From Blastomussa wellsi (Eukaryota; Cnidaria; Anthozoa; Scleractinia; Plerogyridae), in contig OX393572.1 of the NCBI GenBank assembly GCA_947652115.1, positions 14,891,862-14,955,861 on the forward strand: a stretch of 64,000 nucleotides of DNA, written 5' to 3'. The stretch's first letter is position 1. The number at the start of each line of letters is the position of its first letter. This document shows, in pieces, positions 45,446 to 58,667 of this stretch. Position numbers and translations under genes: made by a program. The notes under the pieces were generated by a model. That model saw only the letters and a program-made list of their open reading frames with translations. It did no database searches and was not told the DNA's origin.

Positions 45446-45859
45446 ATGGTGATTTACCCAACTTTAATCCAATTATTTTGATCCCTACACCTCAGCCCTG
45501 GTTACCCAGCAATGGTGTTCTAGGGGGATTCCCTGGGGAAACCAGGTTAAGTTTTGATTTGATAATGCATTATTAAGAACACAAGTGTTTACCTTGGTCC
45601 TGGATTGCAATAAAACCAACCATCTAGAGTAAGTTGACATAAGATACCCCCTTCTTGTCTTGTCCTAAAGTACTCTGTCTCGACCTGTTAAAAAGAAGCA
45701 ATAAAAAAACATTTTAACACAATTGGACAGAACATGTGTACACTGTTGTCTCGTTTTTTTGTTGGACAATAAACACCTACATGTAACAAGCAAGGCAATG
45801 TATATGTGCAAGCCTAAGCTGGAACTTATCCTGGGCAGTTTTCTTCCCTTCCCTCCCCC

Positions 45860-46080
45860 AACCCCCCTGGATGAGAAGCTAGTCTATTGCAGGGGCTCTA
45901 CCCCTAGCATTAAATTTGCCGGTACACATTTCTGCACCTGGGCAGAGAGAGGCACTGCGAGAGTAACGTTTCTTTCACAAGAACGTAACGCAGTGCCCCA
46001 GCAAGGACTCGAACCTTGATAACCCAGTCTGGAGTCCAGCACACCAACAATTAGGCCACTGCAAACCCACACCATCTTGA
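45860..46080 (-). mobile_element. tRNA-derived SINE, second copy
   Basis: Same family as 8755-9245 without the hairpin insert. On minus: GTGTGCTGGACTCCAGACTG, GGTTCGAGTCCTTGC, ACTCTCGCAGTGCCTCTCTC and CAATAGACTAGCTTC. The tRNA-like head includes a clear B box. Confidence 0.7.
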
Positions 46081-46089
46081 TCAAACGTG

Positions 46090-48960
46090 GGACAGATACT
46101 ATTTGAGGCTTTTAAAGAGTCGGGTATCCATCATTCACCACTCATTATTGCTACAGATGTAAACAAAGTTTTAGCCGTGACAACTTCACTTCGATTTAAG
46201 TGTGTACACACGTTTTGTGGGTCGTTATAAGTATTCATCATTGTTTCCGTTGGCTTTCACTTGGGAATGTCAGACCACTACTATACAAATCCCTTTGTGG
46301 AATGTGTAACAATTTTTTTTTTGGTTTATCACCCAAGAATGAGCAACATTTCCCTTCATTTTCTTTAACCACAGAAGAAGGAACACTGAATTACTATTGC
46401 CTACTAAAAATAATTATAAGCTAACTTTTTGCGGCTTGCTCTTAGTGAAGTTTGTCAAGCTTTTTGTCTGACTAAAAATATTGTTGTTTTGACTTCAACG
46501 TTTGAAATGCAGAGCTTGGTAGTTTTAAGATGGTAGTTCAATCCACTGAATAAAGTTTTTAATTATTGTCGTATTTTTGGCTAAACGTGCTTTGTTTACC
46601 ATGCGTCTTATAACTCAGTCGTTATTTCTTGTTGATAGAAAATCGAATCTCGGCTTTCAGTGGTCATCAGTGCAGAGATACCGCTGACCGGAAGAACAAT
46701 CCTAGTACAACCGCTGACCAGTTCACTAGAGTCGAGTATTCACGGGTCGGACATTTTGTTTTAGTTTATACACGAACACTAGCTATTACAGCTTCTAGCG
46801 ATCTAAATGTAACTTGTTGCCTCGTTCATCACTATATTACGTAAGTTGATTCTCGTTCCTATGTATTTAGCTCGCTAGTTTCTCTATCTTATTGTATTCT
46901 TGTCTTATTTTTGTGTATTAGTTCTCGTTCATCGTTGAGATTATTAAACCTATCATCATCGAGAAGGCTCGCTTGCTTCAATCAGAAGAAGTTCGAAATT
47001 TTGAAGCTCTAAGTTGAAACACTCTGGTTTTATAATTTATACAAATCAAAGTTTGAATTGTAAGGAAAAATGTTAAACTTCTCAAAATCTTCAGCCTACT
47101 TCACAAGTTCCTTCACGCAATTATGAACAAAGCAGTAAACAAAAGGAAACGCATTCAACTTTCCATCCAGCTTGTAGTCACTTGATGAAGCAATTGTTCT
47201 GTTCCCTTTGAAATCAGTTAAGTGTCTAAAACAAATGACGAATGAAACTGATCACTACTCTGCATGAAGTTTGTGCTTCCCAGAGAGATACCCAAAGCCT
47301 TTAGGCTAAAAATGCCTTTAGGCTAAAAATGCCTTTAGGCTAAAAATGCTAGCAGCCAAAAATACTAGCAGCTTCGCTGGGCCTGCAAAATTTTTATTGT
47401 CACCAGGTGAAAGAAATCTGAAAAATACATCAAACTTGAGCTCTCACAAAATAATGATCGCTGCTTGCCGTGTCCATAATATCATGCACAAAACCCAAAT
47501 CCACATACTTTCTACAATTTTTCATTGGCTTATCAGTCACATGGCCCTGTTCGGCCGTCCGTCTTCGATATCTTCAGCACCATTAGAAACATTTTGGATG
47601 GACTCCAACGCGTAACAGTGCACGAGCCCATGGTAGTTGAAAAGGGAAGCAATGTTCTAAGACGGAAAAACATGCTAGCCGGCTGAAGGAATAATAGCAA
47701 GAGAGTTCAAGGGACAATCTGCTTGTATCTCGGAACCTTCTTTGAGAATTTTTGCGGCAAACCATTTACCATCAGTCGCTTTTCAGAAGCTCATCTCGTT
47801 TCCCATTCCGTTTCAAACCCCTACATTTCAGCCATCATTTTAACTGTTCTACAGTATACTCCTCTGGCTCTCATTCAAATTCAGACCCAGAGACGCTGTC
47901 CTCGTTTGTTAAAACAGTAAAACATTACTGTGCACTACTCTCCATTTCCATACATTTCCCTCATTAGTGTACAGCGCTATTAAGGTACACGTTTATGTAT
48001 ACAAAATTGGACTGTGGGCATGCTAGCAATGTTATACTAGCAAATTAACCTTCTACCTTGGTCCCTTTCACCAACACCCAATTCCAAACCACTCCCCCTC
48101 CCGCCCTCACCGTTTCCCCACCCCCAACCCCCCTCCCCTCCGCCACACACACACACACACACACACGATCCCCGTCCCCCTTCAAAAGACTTTAAGAACG
48201 AGGATTGCTGCTTATTTCTACTAGCAACCACTCAAAAAGGGAAAAATAGCACATTAGCACATTTTACATAGTCAGTTCCCTAAATAAATCGAATTTACAT
48301 TGATTTGCGCTTACCTGCACATTATTCGCGAGTTCAGTCTGGTTCAGTATAAATTCAGTCTCCACTACATCAGCTCTTTGCAAAGAAAACAGCATACTTC
48401 TCCTAAACAAGGCAAAGCACAGAATGGTAAATAAGAAACCATACCCTGTGAACGAAGAAAGGCAACAGAACAAGGAAAAACGATAAATTAGTAACCTTTT
48501 CTCGGCCTCTAAATCCCTTTTTGTAGCGTTCCAAGAAGCATGACGGAAAGAGTGCTGGGAGGCTCCACGCAACTCGCGCGTTAACCCCGCGAGTGCGCCC
48601 TTTTCGAGGCCCACGAGTGGCGAAAAATGTTCTCATTTACTCTTGTCTCGAGAAATGTGCTGGCCGAAATATTATTTTTATTATATATGTATATAAACAT
48701 AAAAAATCTCTGCTTTGCGTTTGTATTTTCTTTGGACACTTATTTCTCCAGCCATTTGCGAAGGGAACACAAAACCACATTCTCTAAAGGTAAACTATAA
48801 ATAATATAGAGTGTGGGGGTTTCAGTGGCGGATCTAGGGGAGCCCCCCCCCCCTTTATTGCCGAAAATTTCAAGGCCCCAAGGGCCAGAAAATTTTCCGC
48901 CCCCGCCCGTTAATTTAAGGCCCGAAGGGAAGAAAATTCTCCACCAGAACAAATCTAGAA
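46090..48960. other. Intergenic with small repeats, no gene seen
   Basis: Contains three 17-bp copies of CCTTTAGGCTAAAAATG at 47294-47350, a CA/C-rich tract at 48080-48180 and a GGCGGATC repeat fragment from 48827. No supported exon. Confidence 0.4.
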
Positions 48961-48962
48961 TG

Positions 48963-49178
48963 ACTGCTGAGTCGATCCGTACCAATTAGGCTAAAATCGG
49001 ACGACTCGAAAAAATTGCAAAACACCCCAACTTGGCCATTTTGACCAGGTTTGAAAAACGTGCCATTTCTCTGCCAATTGAGCTTTTATCAAGCGGGTTT
49101 TTGCACAGGTGAACAGTAGGATAGTTGCTGAGTCCACCCATACCAATTAGGCTTAATTCGGACAAGTCGAAAAAATTT
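48963..49178. repeat. ~163-bp-period tandem pair
   Basis: 48963-49015 and 49125-49178 share TGCTGAGTC, TACCAATTAGGCT and TCGAAAAAATT in order. Confidence 0.6.
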
Positions 49179-49689
49179 GAAATTTTTCCTATGTTACCTT
49201 GTGTGAAAAAAATCCAAAGAATTTTCGCAATTTCTCAATATCTCAGATTGCCAAGATTTTAGACAGAATGCTGCTTAGAAGGTTCAAACATAATGGAATG
49301 CTTAGTTCTGGCCACAATATCTCAACTGCAATTCTAATTGTTTTACTTACGGAAAACGATCTCAAAAGGCATAATACCGCGAATAAATAAAAATGTTTGG
49401 AAAGAAGAAGGGAGCGGGGGTGTTTTTTATTTGCCTTATATGGGTTCATGTTTTGTAGATCATAAATAGAGCCCAGAAACAACAAGAACAACAACAAATG
49501 ATTGGCAATAAACATTGCATATACTGGCAAGGCTTTTTATTATTAATTAAGAACTTGACAATCCATGAAAATACTATTGATACTGTCTTATCATAATACA
49601 CAGGCCTTGTTTAGTATTGACTTAAGCTTGTTGACAGCAATAACGACTTATCGGGAAGGACAACATTTTCATGCTTGTCTGTTAACATT

Positions 49690-49695
49690 TTTATT
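49690..49695 (-). terminator. Poly(A) signal of the dermatopontin gene
   Basis: AATAAA on minus, about 190 bases past the stop at 49887. Confidence 0.4.
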
Positions 49696-49886
49696 TAGTG
49701 AGTATTTTCAATTGAGCCTGTCTCTGGTTTACTCTGTCCCTTATACCTTCGGTTTTAACTGTTGTACTCATAACCTATCTCTACCTCAAGCTGAAGCTTG
49801 TCTAAATGTGTCTCATGGCTGCGTTCGAATTATTTAAGACCGACTATGAAACTACACTTAAGTCCTTGCTATTGTGACTTGGTTCT

Positions 49887-52090
49887 TTAGTTTGTCATTT
49901 GGCAGATGTGGAATCGCCAACGACGGTCCTTGGTGCTGCAAAATTAAAATAGTTTGTTAGGTTTTAAATCTTTAACTCCACGATAAACAAAACAAGGCAA
50001 TTGCAATTTCCCAACGGTGAACATTCGGTAAATTCTCGTGAATTGGGGAATGGAGTCAGCAGTGGATGAAACCCTAGTGTGTGACCATTCAAATGAAAGC
50101 TATTGAGCAGTACTTTCATGTGGTACTGTTTATTATGCTGTTTATGTTAAGATCTTATCAGTGTGTGTATGAAGCCCAAGTGTGTGACCATTTTAATAAA
50201 AGCTCAGTATTACTCTGCGAATTTCTTATTTGAACTTTGACTTTGTTAGTAATGAAAGAATTAAATTAAGAGGTTTTCTATAATTTCATCATATTTCTCA
50301 GAACAATGAGTACACTTACAGTGAAGAGAAAGTACTTCCCACTCCGGTTAAGGTATATCCCAGGGGAACCTGATAGTTCAGAACGGTCTGACCGAAGTAG
50401 TTTTGATACGGCGTGCTCTGGCAGTTAGACTTGGTGTACGGTTTGTAACCTTCTCCCGGTTTATAACCCCTCGCGTTACAACAGCGGAAGCGAAGTCTGT
50501 AAAATGCAAAAATAGATTCATTGTACAAGCTGTGGTAGCTTTAACTTAAAAGTTCCAAGTTACAATGGAGTCGCGAGCCAACGTACCCTCGAAATGTTGG
50601 AAACCTCAAAGCTATAGTTTACAAAGGAAGAAAAGCACCAAAGAGGCTAGGTGATACTAAACCAAAAAGCAACAACGATAGTTTCGGATGGAGAAGATTG
50701 AGACGGATTTCATATATATAGCGAATTTGAAAACTTTAAGATGCATAAACCAAGGCGGTGCTCCTTTATAAAAGTGTTTTTCTTTTTAAATAACATTACA
50801 TGGCTCCACCCAAACTATTATATTTTTTGGAGCTATAGATCTCTTTGTTGGTATCAATACTTATTATGCGAGGATTAAAGGACATTTCCAGTACGCACTG
50901 CGCAGTTTCCGATTTGTTTGCATTTTTGATATTGAAAATATTGATACCTTAGACGTCAGTTATACGGAACATGAGGAGTCTGAGTCCGCGATTCTCGATG
51001 AGCTGAAATGCCGGTCTTCAATTTAACGTATTAATAATGATGCCGAAGAGGCAAGTTTGTCTCGACATTTCTAGCTCAGCGAGTGAACGTTTCTTGTGTG
51101 AGGCTCCCATGCAGCGGAGATTACCCGTCACAAACGGGAAATGATCTTCGTGTAGAAATTATGTCGCGGTAAAGCGCGCACGTTAAACTGTTTCGAACGT
51201 TTTCGGTTCATTTTTGACATGGTTATCAGCTTTCTGATGGGTTCCTCCTGACCTCGTAACCAATCAAAATCAAGCCTTTGCGGGGCAAAGGTGAATGGCT
51301 CTTCGCGAGCCAACCACAACGCGCCATCGGTAAGACGCAGTACGCATCACTGCAAAAACAAAGTTTGGAGGCACTTATCTACCCCTCCCCTCCCCTCACA
51401 GTACATGCGGTCACTCGTGGGTTGATGGTAAATGCTGATTATTCCCACGATGTATCCATTGTTGGCACACCCTTTGAAATAGGCGTTCTCGGGAAGATGC
51501 AAATTTCCTGTCCATGCACAGTGAATTATATAACGGTTTTTAACAGGGCCTGGACGGCAGCGCAGATGATAAAGGCGGTCTCTCTGGCATGGGCGGTAAT
51601 AACTGATCCACTGGCTCAATGATTCGCCTAAAATTCAAAGTTTATAAAAAACATTATGACCAAAATGTGCTGTCACAACTCACAAGGTAGGTATTGATTT
51701 ACATGCAAGTCGCTTCTTGCTACGGAAATCAGAAATAAACGCCTTGCAGTAAGGTCTTTAAATTATACAGTTTTGACTTGTGATTCAATTTCTGTGGGAC
51801 TGGCATTTTCATTGCGATATAAGTATGTAAAGCTTCAGTTGTTTTAGATGTAAAACTGCATCAGAAGGTAGGCCCAAGATATACCCAATAAGGTGATGAC
51901 TTCTCTTCATGCAGAATATAATTATATTAACTAGAATGTCACCTGCTTGGCATAAAGCGTAGAATGACTTTTGCCAATCATTGTTCCATGAAATTACACT
52001 TGGCCGGGACGAATCACATCCCCGCGCGGTGATAGGTGTTACGGCGACCATGATTAACAAAACCAACAGCGCCAACTTCATTTGCGCCAT
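49887..52090 (-). CDS. Dermatopontin-family secreted extracellular-matrix protein
   Basis: Minus-strand coding exons are 52090-51943, 51627-51405, 50496-50320 and 49935-49887; together 597 nt, 198 residues plus stop, the usual size of a dermatopontin. Exon 1 encodes a signal peptide (MAQMKLALLVLLIMVAVTPI) ending at TARG, then an NDW motif. Exon 2 carries repeated aromatic/Cys motifs (SYYRPCQRDRLYHLRC; GCANNGYIVGI). Joining exons 2 and 3 makes DRILRFRCC, and exons 3 and 4 make KDRRWRFHIC, both matching the family's D-R-x-W-x-F-x-C signature. Phases 1, 2 and 2 all agree. The exon 2 donor (GCAT|GTACTG) is weak but is the only one giving the signature. The family binds proteoglycans or glycans outside the cell; in invertebrates it is also known as aggregation-factor or lectin-like. 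Exact role unknown. Confidence 0.85.
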
Positions 52091-52199
52091 CTTTAACCTG
52101 AAAATATGAAAAACAATTTCTTAGAGCGTTCGTAAGGCCTTACATTCCTGCCAAGTGTTTTACATTTTTGAAAAGAAAAGGAGTTCTTGTTTTACTTAC

Positions 52200-52240
52200 G
52201 TAAGAGGAAGAGAAAATGAAAAAAATATTTCAATAGTTTC
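52200..52240 (-). other. Non-coding first exon of the dermatopontin gene
   Basis: A consensus donor (TCTTAC|GTAAGT, at 52200) lies upstream of an acceptor (ATTTTCAG|GTTAAAG) just before the start codon, implying a short 5' UTR exon. Its upstream limit is not visible. Confidence 0.45.
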
Positions 52241-52439
52241 AACTGTTTGGCATGAGCCAGAAAACTGACTACTTCACGTGTTTGACTGAACATATGGTAA
52301 CTGGTTCGGACTAATTCCTCTATGTGTGCCGATATAATGAGTTCCTTAATTTGCCACCACTCAAAAATCGAAGTATTTTATCAAAATTTTCAAGAGTTTT
52401 AATGAGTAAATCCAGGTATAGAATCCATATATAGGTTCG

Positions 52440-52910
52440 ATATAGATTTCGTCGGATTCGCTCCGACGAAGAGCTAACGCTCGAAACGTCAGCTCTTGAA
52501 TCTCTTTACGGTGGTCAATTGACATTATCAACCCAGTTGATAAAACCAAATTATATTATGATTTAAATAAACTGATTTTGCTGGTTATTTTACAAATATG
52601 ATAACAAGACAAGCGATAATAATTGCCAAAATTCAAATATTTAGCTGGATTCATACTGGGATTTCAATCTCTATCAATATCTGTTTTTGTAGCTATATTG
52701 ATTATATTTTCAATCTCCAACACGCGATATGAATTTTTCGACAAGTGCATGATCGACGAAGAGCTAACGCTCGAAACGTAAGCTCTTGAATCTCTTCACG
52801 GTGGCCAATTGACATTATCAACCCAGTTGATAAAACCAAATTATATTGTTATACTTCCCACCGACGCAGCACCACAGTTTCGTTAGAAACTTACCCCCTC
52901 TATGTTTCGA
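52440..52910 (+). mobile_element. Two Penelope-like element ends in tandem
   Basis: 52447-52560 and 52753-52860 both read GACGAAGAGCTAACGCTCGA, then AGCTCTTGAATCTCT, GACATTATCAACCCAGTTGA and TAAAACCAAATTATAT. The second continues into CCGACGCAGCACCACAGTTT as at 44.55 kb. Confidence 0.55.
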
Positions 52911-53074
52911 TAACGGTTACTCTCCTTATCAAACACATCTTTTTTCCAAGAGAAGCCATTAAAGCATTCAGTTCTACAGTCTCAATATGGCACATGATAT
53001 TACGGACTTCGTGATAAGGATTCAAGATAACATCGTTGAAGAACTCGTCTCAAAATGACTTATGAATGTGTCTG

Positions 53075-53195
53075 AAAGTTGGGCAACTCAGATTTTTTTG
53101 GGCAGCAAGAGAAATTTGGGCAAAGCAACTTGGGAGAATTTTTCAGACAAATGGTTCACCCCCCCCCCCCCACCCTTGGCAAAAAATTGCCCGTA
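53075..53195. repeat. Inverted copy of the 12.0-12.26 kb repeat
   Basis: TTTTTTGGGCAGCAAGAGAAATT and GGTTCACCCCC...TTGGCAAAAAATTG mirror the earlier copy; a C-run marks the centre. Confidence 0.55.
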
Positions 53196-53299
53196 CGCTT
53201 ATGTGCGACGAGAAACGTTTTGCGTTGGATCGAGCTGTGTATTCATTTGGGGTGAGGCGTCTCTCCTAGGGGGAGGGGAAGAGGACGGAGTTCACCATT

Positions 53300-54680
53300 A
53301 AAAAGATACCCCACTGACAAGGAACTTTATAGAAGATACAAGCATGGCTTTGGATGAGGAAGGCACTAAAACCAGTATTCAACTTACTTCAAGGTGTTGT
53401 ACCTATGATGGGGGCGTTGATCTAACTTAGTCTACAATGTCCTACGATAGCTTAACTGTTCTTTTAATTCTACTAAAAACCCACGCGAAAAATATGATTT
53501 TTTGTAGCACATTTTGGAAACAAAATGCAAAAACTTGAAAAGATCTTTCAAGTTGCGATTCATTCTACCTCAGTTTATTTACTGACCGAGACACTCCACA
53601 GCAATTTAATACCCTAGCGTGGCAATTATAACAAACGTCGCCCATTACTTTCACGTTCCTGTTAATTATAATGCAAAATGGATCGATTTTTCTTTCTAAA
53701 ACGCCCCAAATCCCGTCCATCTTTCTAGCGTCTTTGCGCGTGCTCGGCTAATTTTTAGCTCGGAGCTTATTTTTTACATTCGAAAAAAAAAATGCTATGA
53801 TTTCGTTTTGTAAAAACGTGGAAGAAAAAAAGAATAAGAGTTTCCGTAGCTACTGCTTTGCTATCTAACACAATAAAATCTTTTGATGCGTTTTCGTACT
53901 CCGTATTTTTAATATTAAATCCTTCATAACATTTCAAAAAGAAAACATAAATAGTATTACAAAAAGATGTTTAACTTTGCAATAAAACCTGTTTTCATGA
54001 ATGGAAATATGTGGACTTCTATAAGGGTTGGGCTCTACGAGTTTCAACTTTGTCCAAGCCAAGAAAAAGTCAAAGGTTTTTTTACTTCTTACACTTTTTA
54101 GCAATGCAAAGAAAAAAGGCGTCGTTTTAATTCCCAGTAACAACAAAAAACGTATCACCAAGCGAAGGAAATATTTACAGGGAAACAACCTACTTGAAGC
54201 CTAGTCAGCAATAGTGCAAGATTACCTGAAGGTTATTTGTCCTCCCTCAACTTCTCAGCAGCTCAAGAGAATGATTCGGTCAACGTTCCTCGCTTATTCT
54301 TACGCGCATGCATTCTATAACCTGATTGGCTAAAGAGAATACCAAATATTGATTATAAATAATAACTGCATGTCTGAACAGGCCGTATGCGATGTTAAAT
54401 ATAAAAACACAAAAACTACCCGGTCAATTAATATTTTTGTTTTTTTAAGAAATCAAACTAAATCGTGTTTTAACTTCCCTCAAACAGCAGCTGTGGTATC
54501 AAGTAGTCACGAGTAACTGTTCTCACAGTTGATTTATGGAATAATAATCGAGCTTTTTAAGGACAATCGTGAGAAATTTATGATCCGAAAAAACCTGCGT
54601 TGGCATACACATTGGAACACGTGTTTACAGTTGTTTTCTGTCATTATGAAGTGGTAACACTGAATCCTTATAGATATACC
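53300..54680. other. Intergenic, no gene seen
   Basis: AT-rich, no supported exon or repeat boundary. Confidence 0.35.
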
Positions 54681-54699
54681 TAGCGGGTGTAAAGACTCG

Positions 54700-55130
54700 G
54701 GGGAGGATTGCTCCCCAATATTAGATATATAGGTATGTGCCGCCCCAAAGGGTATGTTTTTGAGCCGTTTTGGTCTGAAAACGGGTATAGATTTTGGTTT
54801 TTATGGTCTGAAATTGGGTATGGTTTTTGGGGGGAAATTAACGCAAGATTATAAACATATTTTTCTTCTCAGTAACTGGGACGAGTAACTGATGAGAGAG
54901 AAAGAGAAATAGATAAAATATATCATTCCAGCTAAATTTTACCTAGCGGGTGTAAAACGGGTGTATATTTTCAAGGTCAGGTCTGAAAACGGGTATGGAT
55001 TTTTGAGGCCAGGTCTGAAAATGGTGTGGAAAATGGCTTGCATTGGTTTGAAATAGGGTCTGGATTTGGCGATCTCGGCGGCACACCCCCACCAAAAATT
55101 ACAAGAAGTACCCCCCCGGGTATAAAGAGG
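54700..55130. mobile_element. GGGGGTACTYC-type inverted-repeat element
   Basis: The left end near 54703 (CGGGGGAGGATTGCTCCCC) and right end near 55118 (AGTACCCCCCCGG) are imperfect inverted ends. Inside, GGTCTGAAAACGGGTATRGA recurs several times and GCGGCACACCCCCACC marks the right flank. This is a common anthozoan repeat type by recognition. Confidence 0.55.
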
Positions 55131-55754
55131 TTCGTAGGAAAGACTAACAAAAATGTTTGAAGTAGCATAATGCATATGGAACAATGGAACAGGCCTTATA
55201 AGCTTTTAGATGTAAGGATATTCATCAGAGAGTGACCACGATAAATCAACACTGTTCTAACATTCAGTTAGCAGTTGTTTTCGTGTTATCATAACATTTA
55301 GACAAGCTTTTAGATATGTAATCTGATCGTGAGAGCTAGGCATTATCGGACCTAACTGTTTAAACATAATTCACATTTGCCCGTTGTTTTCACAACTGCT
55401 CTTGGCATCATAAACTTTTTAAATGATCACACGATACTTGACAATTAAACCAACATTCAATTCGACTATTGTTTTCACAGTTATTATTTTGATAAGCTTT
55501 TAGAACTGATAATAATCGTAAAATCGACAATCCGACATAAAAGATTCACGTGCACATATTCGGCTCTTGTTTCGACAGTTGTCTCGTTAATGGCATCAAG
55601 AACCTAGATTTTTAACAAGCTTTTAGATGCTACAATCCAACGTACAAGAAACTCGACTCTTGTTTTTTATATTTTCTTATGTTTTCATGACATAATTCAT
55701 ATTTGCTCTTTGTTTTCGCAGTTGTTTCGTAGTATAGTAAACTTTTCAAAAGCT

Positions 55755-56000
55755 GCACGAGACGATTTTAACGACGTTTTTCAACGGCGATTTTTAATCC
55801 ATGTTACATGCTAACGTTCAAAGTCACCAAGGAGGGTGTTAACAAAAAACGGCAACAATCACGCAGTTTTTTTAATCACTTTCAAATTGCTGCAACATAC
55901 CCCGGCGCAACAAATTGTTGCGTTAAAAATCGTCCGCGCGCCATGTTATACGATGTCGATTTGAATGCAACAATGTTGTGTTAAAAATCGTCTCGTGTAA
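55755..56000. mobile_element. ~240-bp element with CACGAGACGATTTT ends
   Basis: Left GCACGAGACGATTTTAAC (55760s) and the reverse complement of right GTTAAAAATCGTCTCGTGTA (near 55980-55999) are inverted ends. The interior repeats CAACAATTTGTTGCG-like palindromes. Confidence 0.6.
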
Positions 56001-56640
56001 CATCACCGCAATTAGGTAAGAAGACAAACAGACAATCCAAAAGAACTGCATTAACACTAATTAGACGAAAACTGGACTCTGTTTAACTTTTCCAAAATTT
56101 GTCAACAAAATATTTCAGGGTCCATTAAAGCAGTTTACTAAAAAACAAGGTGGCTGTGAGCCACTGCACGACAAAATGAATAATGAGACGCAGAATTATT
56201 CCCTTGAAAGTTTTCTATTTTCTTAGCTGTTTTTATTTGCATGCACGCGCGCCACTGGGACAAAAGACTTTTCTTCACTGACAGTTTGACGCGTTGTTTT
56301 TCGAATCATTTTAATCTTGCCTGAATTAAGAAATTATTTATTTTTGGCTTGTAAAGTATAGACAAAGTACCCAGTGAGCACCGAGGGGTGAACAAATGCA
56401 ATCGACAACAACAAAACTTTATTAACGATATTATTTTAACTTCATTAATTACACTGTCCCGCGGGTAGCAAAAGCTAATCCAGGCGGGACAGAAGAACAA
56501 CTGAGGGTTAGATTTTATAAGTATTATTACATAGATAAATTTTAAATTAATACTGTTACATAAAGACAAAGTTATACAGACGATAAAGTTAGAATTTTGA
56601 GAGGAAAATCAAAAGAAACTTTAAATACATAAAACATTCT

Positions 56641-57068
56641 AGAGGACGGCGTAAGGGTTTGCGGTGATGCGGTTTTGCATTATTTTTTGTGCGGTTTTGC
56701 GGTAATTTTTATTGTAACTCGCGGTATTGCGGTTTTAAAACACTGAGCGGTTTGCGGTTATTACAACCTTTAAGTCGCGGTTTTCGGTGAAAAAAAGTGT
56801 CTGCGGTGATAACACTCTTTAGAACGGTCGCCATTTGGTTAGTAGTAAATAGAGTATAATAGTGTAGTACAATATACCGTTGGCGTTATGATGGTATAAT
56901 GCACAATGTTATCAGAATATATCAGAAGTCTTGCTGACGTCAGCTTTCATATTGTGGCCTCCATGTACGTGCGGCTTCGGTATTCGGGAAGAAATCCGAT
57001 GCGGTTTGCGGTTTTTCGATGTATTTGTGTGCGGTTTTGCGGTTTTCGGACCTCGCTTACGCCCCCCT
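56641..57068. mobile_element. Inverted-repeat element built of TTTGCGGT units
   Basis: Ends AGGACGGCGTAAGGGTTTGC and GGACCTCGCTTACGCCCCCC face each other. The interior holds about 15 short TTTTGCGGT/GTGCGGTTTTGCGG units. Confidence 0.55.
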
Positions 57069-57468
57069 CATTCTATATAGCCAGTCCAACTTTTTTATAT
57101 AATGGTAGGTGTTTCAATATAATCATTTTCGTTTACTAATATATGTAGGAGAAGTCGGCGAATTTCTCACCAATTTAGCACCAATAAATTCAGCTGTTCC
57201 GTTTAAAGAAGCAACAGAAATAAAGTTTTAAACCGATCATTTCAATCCTGCAGAACGTCCGTGCGCACCAAGCATGGGTGCCAGTGGATGCCATGTTGGT
57301 GACACGTGATTTGTTTACTTGAAACCCCTGCCATGCTAGTCTGGTCCAGGCTTAGCCCCCTTGTATTTCCTCGCTCGCCCGCTATCTTCGTTCGCCCTTG
57401 ACTATTCGAGAACCTGGAACTATGAGGTGCCATTACCGCCAAAATTCAGCCCTCTTGTTTTTTAAAAT

Positions 57469-57540
57469 GGTGCCTATATTTTCGTAAATGGTGCCCATAT
57501 TTTTGCAAATGGTGCCAATATTTTTGTAAATGGTGCCTAA
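57469..57540. repeat. ~20-bp tandem repeat, four copies
   Basis: Unit AAATGGTGCCNATATTTTTG. Confidence 0.8.
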
Positions 57541-58667
57541 TAGGGCATACTTACATGAAGTGTATACCGGGCCATGGGTACGAGGGAATGCCACGCAAAT
57601 CTAAAAGTCAGCGGTTTTCACCATTGGAGTTTGTGTGGGTTGCTATGGCAATGAGAGTCAGTGTGGGAAAGGCTACTCGATCGAGCTTTGTAGCAAATTA
57701 ACAAGCGAGCAAAAAGCGCAAAGACATTTAATATTTTATGATCCAAGGCAAAAGGTAAGCTTAAATAATTAAATAACGTCGAAGACAATAGTTGCTTTAT
57801 TCTCGTTATTCAATATACTGTGTATGCTTGAAGTTTACTCCGGCAAAAGATCAACTTATTCGAACTATTTTGTCCAGTTTAGTTTGGATCAAAAATATGT
57901 ATATTGTACAAGGTTATATCTTTTTTTCATATATCTGGACTATTTCTTCGATAATAATAATAGCAATTGAGTACAATTTTAAGTCAACAATTTAATGTGT
58001 ATTTCGTTGTCTTGAAGCCGAAAATTGTAAGATTATAACTACTACATTAAGCTTATTTTGGTTTTACGTGCAGTTTGTTATGTAGAGTAATTGTTCTCAG
58101 CAAAGAAAACAGTCAACTGGCATGCAGAATTTGCACAAACTTAGTTATTAATGGGTCATTGATATAGAACATAACCGTTTTCATCACTGAAACGTAACGA
58201 CATGGACTGAGTATTCCTTAATGAACCAGTCAAATCGAAGCTTCAACATTCCCTCCCCAGGCATACCCCGGGCATTTGATGCCTTTGCTTTACCCGGGGG
58301 TGGGAAATTTGATCCTCACTCATACAGGGTGGGGAATTTGACTGATGTTTTGACAACCGTCCTCAGGTTGTCAAAATGTCAGTTACTGTCACTAACAACA
58401 GTCCTTCTCAGGACTACCCTCACCTGGACGATCAAACTACACGATGATACAGTATAATTATACAGTAACTGGAAAGATCTTGAGGGTCCTAATATTTCTG
58501 TACATGTAGTAAATGGGTAAAGTGATTGTAATGTATTGTCCTCCCACTGAAAGAGAATGCAAACTGGTCACTCTCAAATTTTGTGTTGGGATAATCTTGC
58601 CATTGCAATGGGCTAGCACCAGGGGGAGTAGAGATGCAGTTATGTACACATGAACAAGCACATAGAC

